Assembly (NCBI RefSeq): GCF_020991455.1
Contig: NZ_JAJMOX010000009.1
Location: forward strand, 1 to 64,000
DNA length: 64,000 bases
Reading direction: 5' to 3'
Source of the DNA: Flavobacterium sp. JAS
GTDB taxonomy: Bacteria > Bacteroidota > Bacteroidia > Flavobacteriales > Flavobacteriaceae
In this document: one piece after another, positions 18,355 to 26,634 of the stretch
How positions within the stretch are numbered: the first letter of the stretch is position 1
Layout: every line of letters starts with the position of its first letter
Notes under the pieces: model-generated
What the model was told of the DNA's origin: nothing
What the model saw: only the letters and a program-made list of their open reading frames with translations
The model's database searches: none
Translations under genes and position numbers: made by a program

Positions 18355-18780
18355 ATGGAAGATTCAAAAAAACAATCGGACAACCCAAATTCATCAATTG
18401 ATGCAACACCAAAGGTTACGGGAATTGGCGGTATTTTCTTTTTTTCAGATAATCCGAAAGAAACCAAAGAATGGTATTCTAAAAATCTTGGACTTGAAAC
18501 AAATGATTGGGGTTCGACTTTTGAATCCAGAGATATTAATAATCCTGAAAAAGTAAATTCACTTCAATGGAGTCCTTTCAAAAAAGGAGACGAGTATTTT
18601 TCTCCATCAAAAAAAGAGTTTATGATTAATTACCAAGTTCAGCATATCGAAGCACTTGTAGATAAACTCAAAGAAAACGGAGTGACGATAATAGATGAAA
18701 TCACGAGTTATGACTACGGAAAATTTGTGCATATTCTGGATACTGACGGAAATAAAATTGAACTTTGGGAACCGGCTTAA
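18355..18780 (+). CDS. VOC family (glyoxalase-like) protein
   Basis: 141 aa with two beta-alpha-beta-beta-beta modules. Module 1 runs through TGIGGIFFFSDNPKETKEWYSKNLGL and module 2 through VQHIEALVDKLKENGVTI. It ends with the metal-ligand pattern LDTDGNKIELWEP, where the Glu of IELWEP is the usual ligand. Family members include glyoxalase I, fosfomycin-resistance enzymes and dioxygenases; the exact reaction is open. No membrane segment. Confidence 0.88.
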   Translation: MEDSKKQSDNPNSSIDATPKVTGIGGIFFFSDNPKETKEWYSKNLGLETNDWGSTFESRDINNPEKVNSLQWSPFKKGDEYFSPSKKEFMINYQVQHIEALVDKLKENGVTIIDEITSYDYGKFVHILDTDGNKIELWEPA

Positions 18781-18814
18781 TGGCGAAAGGGATTAAAAAT
18801 ATCTAATAACATAG

Positions 18815-18949
18815 AAAAAAAAATTATGGTATTTTCTTGCAGCATTCCTTCTCGTACTTAGAAAGAATTTGAGAGTTGCGATGAATAATGAAGAAGCTAT
18901 CGAAACCGAATTAATTAAAGAAAACGGTCTTAAATTGAATGCTAATTAA
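18815..18949 (+). other. Short open frame without a start codon, possible gene remnant
   Basis: Forty-four sense codons are open between a TAG at 18812 and the TAA at 18947. The reading is a hydrophobic helix (LWYFLAAFLLVL), a basic turn (RKNLRVA) and an acidic tail (NNEEAIETELIKENG). This looks like the end of a small membrane protein, but no ATG, GTG or TTG precedes the hydrophobic part. It may be a decayed gene or chance. The rest of 18781-19117 shows nothing else. Confidence 0.25.
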
Positions 18950-19117
18950 TTATCTGTTAATCAATAATTTATATCTGGATATTGCGTAAATTAGCTTGTT
19001 AAAAACTTCAGCTTATACCATAAAGAAAACTTCTCTTATGCTTGGTATAAATTAGTTAGGAATCATGCTAACTTTTGGGGAAACGGAAACAATTACAGAA
19101 CATAAAAATTGAAGAAA

Positions 19118-19963
19118 ATGGAACCGCACCTTGAACAAATTCGCGAGCAGCAAAAGCAGTCTTGGAACAAATTTTCTGGAGGCTGGAAGAAATGGGATGA
19201 ACTCGTAATGGATTTTTTAAAACCCATGGGAGACGAAATAATTAGAGCACTGAATCCACAAAAAAATGATGTTATTCTTGATGTTGCTTCAGGTACAGGA
19301 GAGCCAGGATTAACAATTGCCGGAAAAGTAACGGGAGGCAAAGTAGTCATGACCGATCTTGCCGATGACATGTTAAAGATAGCCCGTGAAAATGCAGCGT
19401 TAAGAGAAATCGAAAATATTGAAACTGTAGTGTGTGACGTTTGTGAGCTTCCTTTTCCTGATAATACATTTGATGCTATAAGTTGTCGATTTGGATTTAT
19501 GTTTTTTCCTGATATGCAATTAGCAGCCAAAGAGATGGTTCGTGTTCTTAAACCCGGAGGAAAAATTGCTACAGCTGTATGGAATGTTCCTGAAAAAAAC
19601 TTTTGGGTTACAGCTACGATGGGAACTATTAATAGAAATATGGAACTTCCACCGCCGCCGCCAGGTTCACCGGGGATTTTTCGTTGTGCCAAAGATGGAT
19701 TAATTTCGGATATTTTTTTGCAAGCCGGATTAAAGAATATTTCTCAAGTTGAGGTAGCTGGAAAATTGAACTGCAAAACAACTGATGCTTACTGGGGAAT
19801 GCAAACTGAAGTTGCTGCTCCAATAGTTGCTGCTCTCGCAAATGCTAGTGATGATATGAGAGAGAAAATAAAATACGAAACTTATGCGATAGTTAACGAA
19901 AGATATCCTGACGGGAATGTTATAATTGACTCAAGTGCACTGGTAATTTACGGAGAGAAATAA
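19118..19963 (+). CDS. Class I SAM-dependent methyltransferase (UbiE-like)
   Basis: 281 aa from ATG 19118; an in-frame TTG nine bases earlier is possible. Motif I is ILDVASGTGEPGLTI, strand 2 ends in VVMTDLADDML, motif II is CDVCELPFPDNTFDAISCRFGFMF and post-I is VLKPGGKIATAVW. The CRFG/MFF region and the overall form resemble UbiE/Coq5-type and demethylmenaquinone methyltransferase relatives. A proline run (PPPPPG) follows the core. Substrate unknown. A strong hairpin terminator follows. Confidence 0.87.
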   Translation: MEPHLEQIREQQKQSWNKFSGGWKKWDELVMDFLKPMGDEIIRALNPQKNDVILDVASGTGEPGLTIAGKVTGGKVVMTDLADDMLKIARENAALREIENIETVVCDVCELPFPDNTFDAISCRFGFMFFPDMQLAAKEMVRVLKPGGKIATAVWNVPEKNFWVTATMGTINRNMELPPPPPGSPGIFRCAKDGLISDIFLQAGLKNISQVEVAGKLNCKTTDAYWGMQTEVAAPIVAALANASDDMREKIKYETYAIVNERYPDGNVIIDSSALVIYGEK

Positions 19964-20011
19964 ATGTTTATACCTGTTTTAGATTTTTAGAAACTCTCGG
20001 CAAAATCGCAT

Positions 20012-20045
20012 AAAAAAACTCCTTAAGAAATTAAGGAGTTTTTTT
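20012..20045. terminator. ACTCCTTAA-type bidirectional terminator, copy 2
   Basis: AAAACTCCTTAA pairs with TTAAGGAGTTTT around a short GAAA-like loop, with A and T runs outside. It lies between the convergent methyltransferase and HD-domain genes. Confidence 0.88.
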
Positions 20046-20064
20046 AGGTTATAAAGTTATTATG

Positions 20065-20646
20065 CTAACTAACTTGAGAAGTATTAAGAAAACGGTGATA
20101 CTCTTTAATTTTAATTTTTAACCTTTCGGCTAAATAGTTGTTTCCGTCTTTTAACTCGTCGTGTATAATTTTAGCTTCTTCAATATACTTTAGCTTTTTT
20201 TCGTCAGTCCAGTAATAGGGTGGTTGGTACAAATTTGTAATTCTGTCCGCCATTTTAACGGCCCAAATTTCTACAGGCTGATCCTTAATTCTTTTTAGAC
20301 TATCAAGCATTTTTTCCAACGATCCTTCAATGTTATCATTTTTAGTTAGTGCAAGAACTCCACTTGCAACCTCATGTCCAAAAAGTTCGTTTACTTTTTC
20401 GTAGGTGAAAGCAGTATCTTCGATAGTATCATGAAGTATAGCACATTTAATAGCCAAATCGGCATTTATGTTTTCTGTTGATTGAATGGCGTTTAAAACT
20501 TCAAACACAACACTTCCAATATGATTTATATACTCTACTTGTTCGCCATTATCCAAACCACCATATTTTTGACCATTATGCAATCTTGAAGCTAATTGCC
20601 ATATTTTTTGAATTTCATCTATTGACCATTGTTTTTGTTGTGCCAT
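20065..20646 (-). CDS. HD-domain phosphohydrolase, small alarmone hydrolase-like
   Basis: 193 aa from ATG 20646; the frame is open 17 codons further upstream, but only to a TTG. The sequence has an N-terminal ASRLHNGQKYGG, the metal-binding CAILHDTIEDT, then VNELFGHEVASGVLALTKN, KMADRITNL and a C-terminal helix. HD-x-x-ED followed by V-x-x-L-T-K and a later D-R is the arrangement of RelA/SpoT/MESH1 hydrolase domains, which remove the 3'-pyrophosphate of (p)ppGpp. The protein has no synthetase domain. Inference: a small alarmone hydrolase or a related HD nucleotidase. Confidence 0.8.
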   Translation of the reverse strand: MAQQKQWSIDEIQKIWQLASRLHNGQKYGGLDNGEQVEYINHIGSVVFEVLNAIQSTENINADLAIKCAILHDTIEDTAFTYEKVNELFGHEVASGVLALTKNDNIEGSLEKMLDSLKRIKDQPVEIWAVKMADRITNLYQPPYYWTDEKKLKYIEEAKIIHDELKDGNNYLAERLKIKIKEYHRFLNTSQVS

Positions 20647-20762
20647 TTTTATTTTTTTTAAAATTAATAGATGCCTATTAAAGGATATTTTGAACAATAA
20701 ATATATAAAAGAAAAACGTCTTCATCCCATTCTATATAAACAATATTTCCAGAAATAAGCAT

Positions 20763-20794
20763 AAAAAAACTCCTTATGAAATTAAGGAGTTTTT
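20763..20794. terminator. ACTCCTTA-type bidirectional terminator, copy 3
   Basis: AAAAACTCCTTA and TTAAGGAGTTTTT form the stem. It ends the reverse-strand signal peptidase transcript (gene stop at 20851) and resembles copies at 334 and 20012. Confidence 0.85.
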
Positions 20795-20850
20795 GTGGTT
20801 TTTACGAACCTGTTCTTGAATTATTTTCTGCTTGGTTTAAAGAAATTTTC

Positions 20851-22464
20851 TTAATCATTACCAAGTCTTTTTTTTCTGATTATTTTATTTACTCCAATGT
20901 AAAGAGCTATTAGTCCTAAAAAATGTATTAGATAAGACTTAGGCTCACCATTTCCATTTACTACAGAAAAAACGCGATTCCATCTTACTTTGTTAATACC
21001 CTGGCCATCTTTATCCCAGCTAAACCAGATAAATACTGGTTTTCCAATTACGTGATTAAAAGGTACATATCCCCAGAATCTTGCGTCTAAAGAGTTTTGA
21101 CGATTATCTCCCATCATCCAGTAATAATCTTGTTTAAAGGTATAAGTAGTAGATACTTTTCCATTTATTAAAATCTTACCGTTTTCAATTTTTAAATTAT
21201 TCTCTTCATATTCTCGTATAATTCGTTTGTAAAGAGGCAGTGTTTTTAGATCCAATTTTATGGTTTTTCCTTTTTGCGGAATATAAATAGGTCCAAAATT
21301 GTCAACATTCCAACCCAAAGACGGAATATGAGGAAACACACCTCCATCTTCTCCCTTTGGTGATAAATATTTTTTAACTCCCTTTACAACCGGATTCTTT
21401 GCCAATGCTGCGGCTTCATCATTTGTTAATGTCAAAAAATATTGGCCCGTATTGGTAAGCGCAAAACTTCCATTGTCATATTTCATACCTTCTCTGACGC
21501 CATATTTATGTACAAGATCATCTTGACTAATAGCATCTCCTTTCGTATCAATAAAAAAATTATATTGAGCTTTTGAATCTTCTGGTAAGTTGCTCATTTT
21601 ACCATTGATATAAATATTTCCGTCGCGAATTTCTAAAGAATCCCCAGGTATTCCAACACAGCGTTTTACTAAATTTGTTTTTTTATCAATTGGCTTGTAG
21701 TAATTCCTATCAGGTTTAAAGTTATCCATATCACGTAATGTGTCTGCAGGTTGATTAAAAACTACAATCTCATTACGTTTAATCTTTTCTATTGACGGAA
21801 GTCTAAAATAGGGTAATTGAAACTTGTTTAACAGTGATGTTTCTTTTTTTGTAACATCATCATTAAATAAATATGATTTCGTACCAGTAAAAGGAATCGA
21901 ATCATGCACCATCGGCAATGCAATGGTAGTCATAGGTGTTCGTGCTCCAAAATTAATTTTACTTACAAACAAAAAATCTCCAGTTAACAATGTTTTTTCC
22001 ATTGACGAAGACGGAATCGTAAATGGTTGTACAATGTAAGTATGCACTAATGTAGCGACAATAACAGCAAATAAAAGTGAACTGATAGTATCTTCCGTTT
22101 TAGTTTTCGGCTGAACATCTCTATTTTCAATATAGGTTAGTTTTTCAGAAGTATAGTTTGAAAAAGTGATATAGAATCCTAATGTTAGTAAAACCAATAC
22201 AATATCCTTTCTGGAGTTTTTTTCAAAACTTCTAATAAGCTCTATCCAAACTACAGGAATCATTAAAAGATTAATAATGGGAATAAAAAGAAAGAAAACC
22301 CACCAACGAGGACGATTTATAATTTTCATTAAAACAACCAGATTATAAATTGGTATAAATGATTCTACAGGTTTTCTCCCTGCTTTTGAATAAAGTTTCC
22401 AGGTAGATAATCCATGAACAATTTGCATTATTAAAATAAAAAAGAGCCATTGAGATAGAGTCAT
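20851..22464 (-). CDS. lepB: Signal peptidase I, long Bacteroidota form
   Basis: 537 aa, about twice the length of E. coli-like short forms. Three hydrophobic segments occupy the N-terminal 100 residues, and a further helix near 125-148 anchors the catalytic part. The Ser box is TIPSSSMEKTLLTGD (catalytic Ser near 154) and the Lys box is NLVKRCVGIPGDS (Lys near 267). Between and after them is a long insertion typical of Bacteroidota LepB. Box E is MMGDNRQNSLDARFWG. It cleaves signal peptides at the outer face of the inner membrane. It is transcribed alone and ends in a terminator at 20763-20794. Confidence 0.95.
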   Translation of the reverse strand: MTLSQWLFFILIMQIVHGLSTWKLYSKAGRKPVESFIPIYNLVVLMKIINRPRWWVFFLFIPIINLLMIPVVWIELIRSFEKNSRKDIVLVLLTLGFYITFSNYTSEKLTYIENRDVQPKTKTEDTISSLLFAVIVATLVHTYIVQPFTIPSSSMEKTLLTGDFLFVSKINFGARTPMTTIALPMVHDSIPFTGTKSYLFNDDVTKKETSLLNKFQLPYFRLPSIEKIKRNEIVVFNQPADTLRDMDNFKPDRNYYKPIDKKTNLVKRCVGIPGDSLEIRDGNIYINGKMSNLPEDSKAQYNFFIDTKGDAISQDDLVHKYGVREGMKYDNGSFALTNTGQYFLTLTNDEAAALAKNPVVKGVKKYLSPKGEDGGVFPHIPSLGWNVDNFGPIYIPQKGKTIKLDLKTLPLYKRIIREYEENNLKIENGKILINGKVSTTYTFKQDYYWMMGDNRQNSLDARFWGYVPFNHVIGKPVFIWFSWDKDGQGINKVRWNRVFSVVNGNGEPKSYLIHFLGLIALYIGVNKIIRKKRLGND

Positions 22465-22636
22465 GTTTTGAGTTTTATTGGTTATTTTTTATAAAGTAAG
22501 AATACAATGAATACAGAAAAGTTTTTTACTGATATGGTATAAGTAGTTTTTTGTATAGTTTGTTACAGAATATTGAAATAAAAAACTCTAATATTGCATT
22601 GATCAATAATCATGAATTGAAGTCGTAATATAGCAA

Positions 22637-23095
22637 ATGAAGGAAATACTAATTTTTTGTTTTGTAATTTTTGCTTTTAATCTAGCGGTTAGTTTTTTCA
22701 GGACTCAGTTCAGTAAAAAAAAGGGGCAAGAAATTTTAAAATTATACCGTCAGGAGAAATTAGAAAAAGTAGACGTTAAAATTTCAGAAACAAGATATTC
22801 TCGTTTTTCAAATCGTGGAGGAACTTTATGTTTTTTAAAATGTACAATGTATTATTCTGAAAATGTATTGATTTTTACACAAAACGAAAATTCCAATTTT
22901 GCAGAAATTAATTTTACCTTACCATTGGTTGTTCATCCTGTAGACATAAAAAATATTTTTATAAAAACAGATGAATATATTCTGAATGTTGGAAATTCAA
23001 AATCAGGAAGAAAACTTCAAATATTTTCAGATAGCGAAAATGAGTTATTGAAGGTGATTTTTAATGGTTTCAAAAAAAGCCTGATTCCATTTTAG
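22637..23095 (+). CDS. Membrane-anchored hypothetical protein
   Basis: 152 aa. One N-terminal hydrophobic helix (about 4-22) is followed by a charged, beta-rich domain (VDVKISETRYSRF, CTMYYSENVLIFTQ, INFTLPLVVHPVD). I do not recognise a family. The domain could be a PH-like or small beta-barrel module on the cytoplasmic side. Own terminator at 23131-23164; no operon partner. Confidence 0.7.
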   Translation: MKEILIFCFVIFAFNLAVSFFRTQFSKKKGQEILKLYRQEKLEKVDVKISETRYSRFSNRGGTLCFLKCTMYYSENVLIFTQNENSNFAEINFTLPLVVHPVDIKNIFIKTDEYILNVGNSKSGRKLQIFSDSENELLKVIFNGFKKSLIPF

Positions 23096-23130
23096 ATTTG
23101 TTCCAAGAAAAAGATATTTAAAAAAAGCAT

Positions 23131-23164
23131 AAAAAAAACTCCTTAAGAAATTAAGGAGTTTTTT
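23131..23164. terminator. ACTCCTTAA-type bidirectional terminator, copy 4
   Basis: Stem AAAAACTCCTTAA / TTAAGGAGTTTTT with A and T runs; nearly identical to the copy at 20012. It lies between the convergent genes ending at 23095 and 23219. Confidence 0.87.
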
Positions 23165-23218
23165 GTTTTGAAAGCAGAATATTGAATTTGTGAATACTCT
23201 GAATTGCTTTAGTTAGAA

Positions 23219-23785
23219 TCAATTTAAGCTATCTTTAATTCGTTTTGTTATTTCATCAATTGTTCCCAATCCGTCAAAAGTCAAAACTTTAATTCTGGAC
23301 TTCATGTATTCGATTGCCGGTCTTGTTGAACTTTCAAAAACTTCAATTCTTTTAAGATGGATTGCGGCATCTTTGTCATCTTTTCGATCAGAAGTTTCAG
23401 CTCTCTTTTTTGCTCTTTTTAAAAGTTCTGTCTTTGGAACATCAATATTAATTACCTTTCCGATTTTCATTTTTTTTGATTCAACAAGTTCCATCAAATC
23501 ATTTACCTGTGGTTCAGTTCTGGGATATCCGTCTAGAATTATTCCGTTATTTGATCTATTTTCATCAAGAATTTTACTGAAAAGATCTTTCATTATGGAG
23601 TCAGGTACCAAATCACCTTTTTCTTCATATTCAGACATAATCTTTCCAATTTCCGTTTCATTTTGTTTTTCTAAGCGACACCTGTCTCCGGTTGAAATAT
23701 GTTGAAATTTAAGTTCTTCTTTTAAAATCTCGCATTGCGTGCCTTTTCCGGAATATGGAGGGCCTGTTATTATTAATATTTCCAT
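23219..23785 (-). CDS. Adenylate kinase family nucleotide kinase
   Basis: 188 aa. P-loop GPPYSGKGTQCEIL, STGDRCR for the AMP-binding segment, IILDGYPRTEPQV, and an Asp/Arg-rich lid (AKKRAETSDRKDD) with the following HLKRIEVFE. Length fits the short (lidless) adenylate kinases. The DGYPRT in place of the usual DGFPRT and a shortened lid suggest a paralogue rather than the housekeeping Adk. Reaction expected: NMP + ATP to NDP + ADP. Single gene. Confidence 0.87.
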   Translation of the reverse strand: MEILIITGPPYSGKGTQCEILKEELKFQHISTGDRCRLEKQNETEIGKIMSEYEEKGDLVPDSIMKDLFSKILDENRSNNGIILDGYPRTEPQVNDLMELVESKKMKIGKVINIDVPKTELLKRAKKRAETSDRKDDKDAAIHLKRIEVFESSTRPAIEYMKSRIKVLTFDGLGTIDEITKRIKDSLN

Positions 23786-24193
23786 TTATTTATAAAGTTT
23801 TTTGAAATTTCTTTAAACCTTGATCTGTATGAACTGCTTATGTCAACTTATACAGGGCTTCACAAATTTACAAGAAAACGGATTGTTTTTTGAACTAATA
23901 AACTCCTTAATTTCTGAAGGAGTCTCTAGGTGGGCTTTAAAAACTTGCTTAGGAACCATTTTTTGCAGGATTTAAAGAAAATCTCAATGAGTAATCGTTT
24001 TTATTTATCTTAAAAAGCTAATAAATTGTAGTAAAAATATTTCTTATATTCGCTTGAGGAAAAGTCAATTTATTGCACAAAACCAGCTAAAAAAATGTAT
24101 TTAATGCCATTTTGTGGTAGGTAAAAGAGAGTTGGGTATCATATTACAATAGCCCTCAGTCAACAAAGAATATTTTAATAACTAGCGACTATT
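23786..24193. other. Intergenic region with a decayed terminator and a possible promoter
   Basis: About 400 bases. It contains a degenerate copy of the ACTCCTT hairpin at 23902-23923 (ACTCCTT, then AAGGAGT). At 24026-24052 there is a promoter-like pair, TTG and TATATTCG with 16 bases between, which could serve the gene at 24194. No open frame worth reporting. Confidence 0.5.
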
Positions 24194-24655
24194 ATGAATA
24201 AAATATGGATATATAACGATGACGGTTCTTTCTCACTTTACCATAATGACATGGAAATCGGAACACTTAACAGAGGAGATGATTGGGCTAAGCAACTAAC
24301 AACCTTCAATATATATTCAGAAAATTATAAAATCAAAACCCGATTTGGTATTTTTCGTAAAAATAGGAATTGCATATTAAATGAGCAAGGAGAAACTATT
24401 ATAGATATAGAACTTGGTTTTAACCAAAAATTCAAATGCCAAAATCGCCATCTATTGTTGACTTTTACTGACAAGCCATTTTGGAAGTGGGCAATAATGG
24501 AAGGTAACAAAGTATTGACATCTTACGAAATAAACCTGTCAGACCCACAAATTGGACCGAACATAGAATGCAGTGATGAAGAATATAATAATTATATATT
24601 TGACTTCATATTAGGAAACCTTGTTTTAGGTAAAACAGCGCAAGATTTTTATTAA
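24194..24655 (+). CDS. Hypothetical soluble protein
   Basis: 153 aa, no signal or membrane segment, rich in aromatic residues and beta-strand-like stretches (IWIYNDDGSFSLYHND, TRFGIFRKNRNCILN, LLLTFTDKPFWKW). The alternation of short strands, and an N-terminal part describing an orientation or identity of a small domain, recall tubby/LURP-like barrels, but I cannot assign the family. Ends in a helix (YIFDFILGNLVLG). Transcribed alone; a terminator-like hairpin follows at 24774. Confidence 0.65.
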   Translation: MNKIWIYNDDGSFSLYHNDMEIGTLNRGDDWAKQLTTFNIYSENYKIKTRFGIFRKNRNCILNEQGETIIDIELGFNQKFKCQNRHLLLTFTDKPFWKWAIMEGNKVLTSYEINLSDPQIGPNIECSDEEYNNYIFDFILGNLVLGKTAQDFY

Positions 24656-24773
24656 ATGGGTTGTATATGTAAAAGTACGAACGTCCAACATGGTTTTTGC
24701 GTAATAATCCATACACACAAAGAAAATCCCGAATAGATTCTCAACAATAATATTTTTTTTAAAAGACATAAAA

Positions 24774-24799
24774 AAACTCCCTAATTTCTTAAGGAGTTT
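24774..24799. terminator. ACTCCTTAA-type terminator, copy 6, imperfect
   Basis: AAACTCCCTAA and TTAAGGAGTTT form the stem with one mismatch. It follows the hypothetical gene at 24194 and directly precedes a tRNA-3'-end-like fragment. Confidence 0.7.
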
Positions 24800-24804
24800 C
24801 TTGG

Positions 24805-24846
24805 TGGGGTGTCAGGGAGAGCAATCGAACTCTTAATCCCTATTTT
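24805..24846 (-). other. tRNA-3'-end-like fragment
   Basis: On the reverse strand the sequence runs GAGTTCGATTGCTCTCCC, then TGACACCCCACCA. This resembles a T arm (GTTCGAT loop) followed by an acceptor strand and CCA. The stem is imperfect and there is no matching 5' half nearby, so it is not a functional tRNA. Such fragments can be left by integrative elements. The remaining region to 25014 holds nothing else I can name. Confidence 0.3.
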
Positions 24847-25014
24847 GACCTTTTTTGAAGCTATAAAATGAAATATTTGATAAGTCATATTTACGCTTCT
24901 GGCTTTACTACAGTTGGAGGGATTAAAACTTAGTTTCCTAGCCCACATAACTAAGTTTTTAAAAAAGCGCATTTCGACAAGTATAAACAGTGGTTTTACA
25001 AAACCTTATTAGCT

Positions 25015-25566
25015 TTAGGTATTTTTCATCGCAACTTGTATTCTGTCTATTTGGCTTAAATGTCTAATAATGTGATTGATGAAAAATTGAAAAGTATCGC
25101 CCAATCGTAGCTTAATGAAACTTGAAATTGAAGTCTTAATCTTCACTTTATTTAAACTTACATTTCTTGATTGATTTAACAAATCCAAAAGTTTGATTTG
25201 TTGGTTTATAAATCTATCAATTACCGATTTGTCAAGTTTGGCATTCAATGGATTTTTGTCTTTAAAAGTTTTCATTTTATTTAGCTTTTCTTTTGGTAAC
25301 ATACTTTTGGCAAAGTAATTTCCTAAAATACCACTGTTAAATTCAATGTCAGTTTTAATGGTTGAATTTTTTATTTCATTTTCTATTTGTGGCAAATAAA
25401 AATCGCCATATAAATTCAAGTGCTCCAAACACTCCAAGATGCTCCACGAAATTTCGTTTTCCTTCCATGTTAAGGTATTCAAATCATAACTTTGTAGTTT
25501 TTCTGCTTGGTTTATAATTTGTCTTGACTGCTCTAAAAGCATTTGTGTTAATTTTTCAGATTGCAT
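25015..25566 (-). CDS. DinB-like four-helix protein
   Basis: 183 aa. Pattern of the DinB/DUF664 fold: helix 1, then the SWSILECLEHLNLYG segment with the first His, and a C-terminal helix with INHIIRHLSQIDR, giving the expected His-x3-His metal ligands. DinB proteins are metal-binding and include thiol transferases; the substrate is unknown. It lies 57 bases downstream of, and in the same direction as, the Crp/Fnr gene at 25624, so the two are probably one unit. Confidence 0.82.
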   Translation of the reverse strand: MQSEKLTQMLLEQSRQIINQAEKLQSYDLNTLTWKENEISWSILECLEHLNLYGDFYLPQIENEIKNSTIKTDIEFNSGILGNYFAKSMLPKEKLNKMKTFKDKNPLNAKLDKSVIDRFINQQIKLLDLLNQSRNVSLNKVKIKTSISSFIKLRLGDTFQFFINHIIRHLSQIDRIQVAMKNT

Positions 25567-25623
25567 AATTTAAATTTTTTATACAAAATTGTAAAAAGTA
25601 TTTTCTGTAAACCTTGATTCAAG

Positions 25624-26130
25624 TCAAGACTTTTTTAGTCGTGATAAAGTTTCGGCACTCATTCTTAAATAATTGGCAATATACCTATTGGGGATTTCCT
25701 GAAAAAGTTGCGGGCTTCTTTTTAAAACTCTTTCATATCTTTCTTTTGGCGAATTTGTCAAGATGTCAATTTCTCGTTCCATTTGTTGAATTACCAAATT
25801 TTCTAAAATTTTCATCCATAGATTTCTATTGCTTTCTGTTTCTAAAAATTTCTCTATTTGTTGTTTGCTCACAACTTTTATAACCGTTTTTTTTATCGCT
25901 TGAATAAATAAGTCAGAAGGTTTGCCTGTCAAAAAAGAGTCCAATGAAACAATTAAATTTTTTTTGTAGCCAAATCTGATTGTTTGTTCTTGATATTCAT
26001 CTAAAACAAAAATCCTCACACTCCCACTTTCTATGTAATACAAATTTGTATCAATGCTGCCTTTCACTTTTAGAAATTCGTTTCTTTGAATGATTATTAT
26101 ATTGTCCGAAAGTTCAATAATTTCTTTCAT
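25624..26130 (-). CDS. Crp/Fnr family transcriptional regulator
   Basis: 168 aa, slightly short. Cyclic-nucleotide-binding-like barrel (NEFLKVKGSIDTNLYYIESGSVRIF, then a PSDLFIQAIKKT region), dimer helix, and a C-terminal HTH with IPNRYIANYLRMSAETLSRLKK. The segment SPKERYERVLKRSPQLFQEIPNR is characteristic of the Bacteroidota subgroup. The ligand is unknown. Likely regulates the DinB-like gene downstream in the same direction. Confidence 0.88.
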   Translation of the reverse strand: MKEIIELSDNIIIIQRNEFLKVKGSIDTNLYYIESGSVRIFVLDEYQEQTIRFGYKKNLIVSLDSFLTGKPSDLFIQAIKKTVIKVVSKQQIEKFLETESNRNLWMKILENLVIQQMEREIDILTNSPKERYERVLKRSPQLFQEIPNRYIANYLRMSAETLSRLKKS

Positions 26131-26155
26131 TTCCTATCTGGTCGTGGGTTTCGGT

Positions 26156-26242
26156 ATGTTTGCAGCCAACTTATATATCCTCATTATTTTATTACTCATA
26201 TCTGCCTTATTATTGGGGTATAAGCGCTACCTAATCAAGTAA
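26156..26242 (+). CDS. Possible 28-aa hydrophobic peptide
   Basis: An ATG at 26156 opens 28 codons: MFAAN, a hydrophobic helix (LYILIILLLISALLLG) and a basic end (YKRYLIK). It has the form of a single-span small membrane protein, in the otherwise empty stretch between a divergent Crp/Fnr gene and the tRNA gene. No conserved neighbour supports it, so it may be chance. Confidence 0.3.
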   Translation: MFAANLYILIILLLISALLLGYKRYLIK

Positions 26243-26356
26243 AAGGTTTACAATAATACGCAAAAACAGAATACTACAATTGGTGTTTTTTAATAAATTG
26301 AGATTTGTTGAAACAATAAAAATTATGCTAAGCTATTTGTGAAGTATTATAGAAAA

Positions 26357-26388
26357 AAACAACGCCATTGGAATCCAATGGCGTTGTT
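26357..26388 (-). terminator. Terminator of the tRNA-Val gene
   Basis: CAACGCCATTGGA and TCCAATGGCGTTG are perfect arms with almost no loop, flanked by A and T runs. It sits eleven bases beyond the 3' end of the reverse-strand tRNA. Confidence 0.85.
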
Positions 26389-26398
26389 TGTCTTTGTG

Positions 26399-26473
26399 TG
26401 GGCGATGAGGGGTTCGAACCCCCGACCCCCTCGGTGTAAACGAGGTGCTCTGAACCAGCTGAGCTAATCGCCC
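26399..26473 (-). tRNA. tRNA-Val (anticodon UAC)
   Basis: Reverse strand: acceptor GGGCGAT pairs with ATCGCCC, D arm AGCTCAGCTGGTTCAGAGC, anticodon stem-loop CCTCG-TTTACAC-CGAGG with anticodon TAC, T arm GGGGG-TTCGAAC-CCCTC, discriminator A. CCA is not encoded. All four stems close and the loop sizes are standard. Confidence 0.97.
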
Positions 26474-26634
26474 TATTTTACTAGGTTGCTATCATTTTGT
26501 GATTGCGAGTGCAAATATACGCTAGTTTTCGAGTTCTGCAAAGAAAATCCATTAAAAGTTTAAAGTTTTTTTAATGCGCTTTTCTATGTAGTTGGTATAG
26601 AATTTGTTATGGTCGTAGATTTTTGTGATTATTT

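Noticed and set aside
19093-19692. Long antisense frame (199 aa) opposite the UbiE-like methyltransferase
   Set aside because: It mirrors a gene with intact motifs on the other strand and has low-complexity composition.
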